Shown piece by piece: positions 51,229 to 55,000 of a stretch of 55,000 nt of DNA. Positions within the stretch are counted from its first letter, which is position 1, and each line of letters begins with the position of its first letter. The DNA is from Chrysomallon squamiferum (lineage: Eukaryota; Mollusca; Gastropoda; Neomphalida; Peltospiridae), in contig CM022671.1 in assembly GCA_012295275.1 (NCBI GenBank), forward strand, positions 33,139,927-33,194,926, in the 5' to 3' direction. The translations under genes and the position numbers were made by a program. The notes below the pieces were generated by a model. That model made no database searches, was not told the DNA's origin, and saw only the letters and a list, made by a program, of their open reading frames with translations.

Positions 51229-51795
51229 CCCCCCCAGGACAGAACCCTCCATTTAAAAAATAAACAGGGAGGCAAAAGATTTCCTCCAATGGAAATGCAA
51301 GGTAGGACAAAAGCTCCCCAGTCAAAAAGAAAAGAAGTTAAAAAAAAAAATTCAACCACCATTTAATAGTTTCACTGATAATTAATTATCATCATCATGC
51401 AATTTATGTAATTTGTTAGTCTTTCAAATAAATTAAGTGTGATCAGCTTTAATAACTGACTAACTTTAAAAGTAAACCCATAATTAGCATACATGTAATA
51501 GGATTCCTTAGAAAATAGTTTTGTCATTAAGTATTAGTATCTTTTGGGAAATTATATTCAGTTTTCAAAACAGTGAAATTCTCAAAATATATTATGGTAT
51601 GTTATCTCATTTTGTATGACTGAATTTGATAAAGGTATCTTCTATCATTGCTTTAATAAACTGGTTCTTTGCAAAGTCCTACTATACATTCCATCTGGGG
51701 ACTTTTGTCCTACCTTGCAAATCCACTGGGGGGGTTTGTCTGCCTGAATATTTTTGGACTGTAGGGGGGGGCTTTTGTCCTGAGGATTTATGTCC
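51229..51795. mobile_element. Long-inverted-repeat element in long B intron 2
   Basis: Arms of about 100 bp (51,229-51,335 and 51,690-51,795) are inverted copies. Both read GGGGAGCTTTTGTCCTACC or GGGGACTTTTGTCCTACC on opposite strands, and both hold runs of G or C (CCACCCCCCCAGGACAG against GGGGGGGCTTTTGTCCTG). It is a non-autonomous foldback/MITE-type element with no transposase seen; the family is not recognised. Confidence 0.55.
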
Positions 51796-52488
51796 TACAT
51801 TCAGTCAAAGTATTGGGATTTGAAAAAAAATAAAAATAATAATTTTAGTTATTTTAGTCTTGGTTTTCATAACATTGCATCCAAGATGGCATTCCTGAGT
51901 TTGCATAATGATTTGACTGTCATTAAGTTTCGTGGAGAAAGCTTGTTGCAGTGCTAGAATCATGAAAGAATCAAAAACAAATCTTGCCTGATTGATATGG
52001 TTCAAGTATACTTTCCAAAGTGGTCTTATTATTGATTTAAATCTAATTTAAAATCCTACAGTATCATAATATCCATATACGTGACCAAAATCTAATTTAA
52101 ATACATTTCATTTATATTTAACTGTATAAAATGACATTCATAAAAGAAAATGTGTATCTCCTTAGGCTTTTTATTTTACTATTCTTTAAACAGGAAAGGC
52201 TAATGAAACGCAATATATTTTGGTCATTCGTTTATTCGTTTGTGCCTCTGAACTTTTAAAAATGCATCTTAGTTTTGGTTGAATAGTACTTACCTTCCTT
52301 TGCCCATATGGGAAAAAATGTCCCACATTTGTACGGTCCCGGTGGAGCTGATGCTATTTCAACGTTACTTCCATACCACCCTTCTGTGATATATCGATCA
52401 TTAATTGGAGAATCTGATTCTCCCACTTCATAATTGACATCACGCCTTTCTTCGTTTGGAAACGGAGAATAGTTGTCACAGGGTTCGC

Positions 52489-53185
52489 CTACGATAAATT
52501 TACATATTACTCAAATATTTTCTTTATTTTTAAAGATTACAGTCTAATATCATTTGTGGCATATATATTATAATGTGTGTGTGTGTGTGTGTATGTTTAA
52601 AAGCCAAACATGATATTAGAAATCTTTAAATATAAAAAAAAAAATACATACACCCTATATTGTTTGTCACTGTTTTAATAGCAGTTTCGGATTTGTATAA
52701 TATAACAGTATTAACGGGGTGGGCGTAAACGCTTGGATTTGTTTTGTTTGATTTTTTTTCTTCTTTTTTTTCAATATATTTTTAAATCAGTTAATTAATT
52801 TATTATTATTGTTGTGTTGTTATTTTTTACCCCAATCTGTATCTATAATTCTGTAAGTAATAAATGACCTTTAGCTCATCTTTTTTCCTTTCTTTTTAGT
52901 GTAGTTTAGTATATATATGCTTTAAATATAGTGAATGATCCTTTAATAGAAGTTGGCTTCTACGCATGCGTTTTGTAATTCATCATCTAGGAAGTTAATA
53001 TTGGACCATATTCGGTTTGGTGAGTAAAATATTTTCCACATTAATTTTCATATTTATTTATTTATTTTTAGATAACTGAAATGCATGACCTGTAAAATTT
53101 AGATTGATACATTAATACTATATTATTAATGCTTTTAAACATAGGTATATATACACCAAAATATTAACATAATATTTAGAATGGA

Positions 53186-53222
<37 letters not shown>

Positions 53223-54346
53223 TAAATAAAATAAAAATAAATAAATAAATAAAATAAACTGAAGAAGAAGACAGGATTCTAGATTGTTTGGATTCAACGA
53301 CTCGGACCAGGTACGTTACTGAAACAGTACTGTAAGTCATTCATTTTACATTTTTTATTATTCCGATTGCCATTTCACAACACTGAATATGTAAAAAAGC
53401 TATATTGCTGTAATTCAACATGTTATCACATTATTGCACCTTGGGGGGTAGTGTTCAGTTACTACCTGGTTATAAAATCCAACCAATCAATGAATCGCGA
53501 ATTAAATTATGCAATACATTTCTTAATAGATAGATGGATGGACAATTAATGAAACCTGTTAATGAAACCTGGTTTCATCCTGTTAACGATCCCAATGCTG
53601 TTATAAAATTTAACTCTGGTTTTATCCTGTTTTTATTCGGGTTGCCCGAACTTTTTAGTAAAAGAGTTCTCCATCCATCCATGTTAAGCAAGTTAACGCC
53701 AATGACCTAATTTTTATTCGGTTTACTTTTTAGAGATCATATTTTAATTATTTCATTGTGTTTGTAGTGTTTTGGTTAATTTCATATGTTCCAGTGCAAA
53801 AACACAATCGGTATTTTTAATAGGGTTCTCTATTTATTTTTTTATTTTTTATTGTAACTATGTGTGTGTGTATGTGTGTGTGACGGATTATAGACGTTTG
53901 TTACATCGATGTCCGAGATTTGCCGAATTAATCTTAAACTCAAGCGCTGATAAAAATATTCCAATATTATTATTATTTATTATTTATTATATTTTTTCGC
54001 TTTTTTTAAAATTTATTTTTAACTGTTTTTGAAATATATTTGTAAATTTGAGTTAATTTTGACATAGAAATCAAATATTTAATGGTAACGAATTTTAATT
54101 CTAATAATAACCTTTGTGACGCCTTTACTTAACCTATCCGAACATCTCTGTTCAGAAAGATGCAAAAATTAATTAAATAATAATAACAACAACAACAACA
54201 ACAACAACAATAATAATAACAACAGCAACAACTATAATAATTATTATTAATAATTTAGTTCATACTTTTTTCCCCCTAAGAAAATAAATACTGTTATAAT
54301 GATTTAAATGTCGGGGATATCGTTTATAGTATACATATAAAAATTG

Positions 54347-54382
<36 letters not shown>

Positions 54383-55000
54383 TCAGTGGACTCTGTCAGA
54401 ACCAGATTCACTTGGGACAAACGAGATAGGCCGTTTTAGACAGAGGGCCGCTTTATAAAAATTGAAATAACATAAAATTGGAATATATTTTATTACAAAA
54501 TTTACAGTTTTAACGTCTATCAAATGTCAGCGGAGAATCAGCCTGTCCCTGATAACCGCGATTATTTTTATTAATTTTTTCCCTCCAAAGCAAACATCGG
54601 TTGCAAACGTAGCAGCAAAATATTTAATTTGTCTGAACATTTTAAAAACGTCAATGTACGAAAGTTCGGTCAGTGTGCGATAGTTTGCGTATATCCATTC
54701 AGATTTTTGAATTTGTCGATCGCTACTTCTTTCCTCTCTGCCGAAATATTCACTACGTTTTAAATTGCTTAGCTAAATTTAACAGTTTACACAGTGAGTT
54801 TGATGAAAACTATGATATTAATTTCACTTTAGACTGCTCAGAAAGTTCGATACGCTGTCGTTTTTGAAGCCGCTCCGTTATTACGACGAATTCCTCGCGT
54901 CGCACGCACCCGGTTAGGATACAGCTTAAAACAACGCAAAACGCGCAAATCTGAATGATTCAATTCACTTTGATATTAATAATAATCTTGTTATCTAGCA
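52489..55000. other. Start of long B intron 1, to the window edge
   Basis: It aligns with 22,912-25,380 of copy A. It contains (GT)n near 52,574, (AAT)n at 53,183-53,220, (AAC)n near 54,185, (AT)n at 54,349-54,382 and the CAGTGGACTC transposon fragment. No exon is expected until about 57 kb. Confidence 0.55.
54384..54890. mobile_element. Transposon fragment in long B intron 1
   Basis: Begins CAGTGGACTCTGTCAGAACC and continues with GAGATAGGCCGTTTTAGACAGAGGGCCGC, matching the element at 24,750. It extends to at least about 54,890, where the two copies stop aligning well. Confidence 0.45.

Larger units (their letters stand above)
41456..52488 (-). pseudogene. Long B: VWDE-like long form, partial at the window edge, with two frameshifts
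   Basis: Exons 2-18 are 52488-52294, 50802-50650, 50396-50382, 49675-49431 plus one inserted base, 48843-48757, 48554-48210, 47743-47658, 47194-47131, 46640-46455, 45579-45386, 44633-44354, 44052-43899, 43518-43338, 42942-42752, 42537-42271, 42042-41919 and 41529-41456. Exon 1 should lie near 57 kb, outside the window. All splice sites are kept, and most exons are the same length as in long A. Exon 5 has an extra base near 49,632 (plus strand ctttcaacc against ctttaacc), giving a stop at 49594-49596. Exon 13 has an extra base near 43,988 (atttcaag against atttaag), giving a stop at 43957-43959. Two independent breaks make a recent pseudogene the best reading; sequencing error cannot be excluded. 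Confidence 0.75.

Noticed and set aside
1-55000. tRNA or rRNA genes
   Set aside because: No cloverleaf or rRNA-like block was noticed by eye; a tRNA or covariance-model scan would be decisive and could not be run.

Overview
This is nuclear DNA from an invertebrate animal. It is AT-rich, with small exons separated by long introns, GT-AG (and one possible GC-AG) splice sites, abundant microsatellites and several small inverted-repeat transposons. The gene family and its domain mix fit a lophotrochozoan, most likely a mollusc; this is inferred from protein style and no species can be named.

The window is dominated by one gene family, secreted or cell-surface proteins related to VWDE (von Willebrand factor D and EGF domain-containing protein), in two forms. 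The long form (minus strand, 18 coding exons, 962 residues) has a signal peptide, a D8C/uromodulin-like N-terminal module, an Ig-like module, a VWD domain, an EGF module, a VWDE C-terminal module and a hydrophobic tail that looks like a GPI-anchor signal. The short form (plus strand, 8 coding exons, 309 residues) matches long exons 1-6 joined directly to exons 17-18, so exons 7-16 (the VWD and EGF part) are missing in frame.

Layout: short A (733-5,809, +); exon relics of a Rab GTPase and of SMC1 (7,502-10,307, -); long A (11,872-27,784, -); a head-to-head gap of about 2.5 kb; then the same order again: short B (30,242-33,963, +), Rab/SMC1 relics (35,890-39,950, -), and long B (41,456-52,488, -, with its first exon beyond the right edge). 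Offsets between matching features are about 28.2-29.6 kb, so the window holds two copies of a segmental duplication of roughly 29.5 kb.

The copies have decayed reciprocally. Short A carries a 1-nt deletion in exon 7 that destroys the C-terminal anchor, while short B is intact. Long A is fully open, while long B has two separate 1-nt insertions (exons 5 and 13). One intact short and one intact long gene therefore remain, and they are the head-to-head neighbours around 28-30 kb. The Rab/SMC1 relics share one old frameshift and also carry copy-specific stops. Splice sites and phases were worked out by hand from paralogue comparison and are not supported by transcript data.
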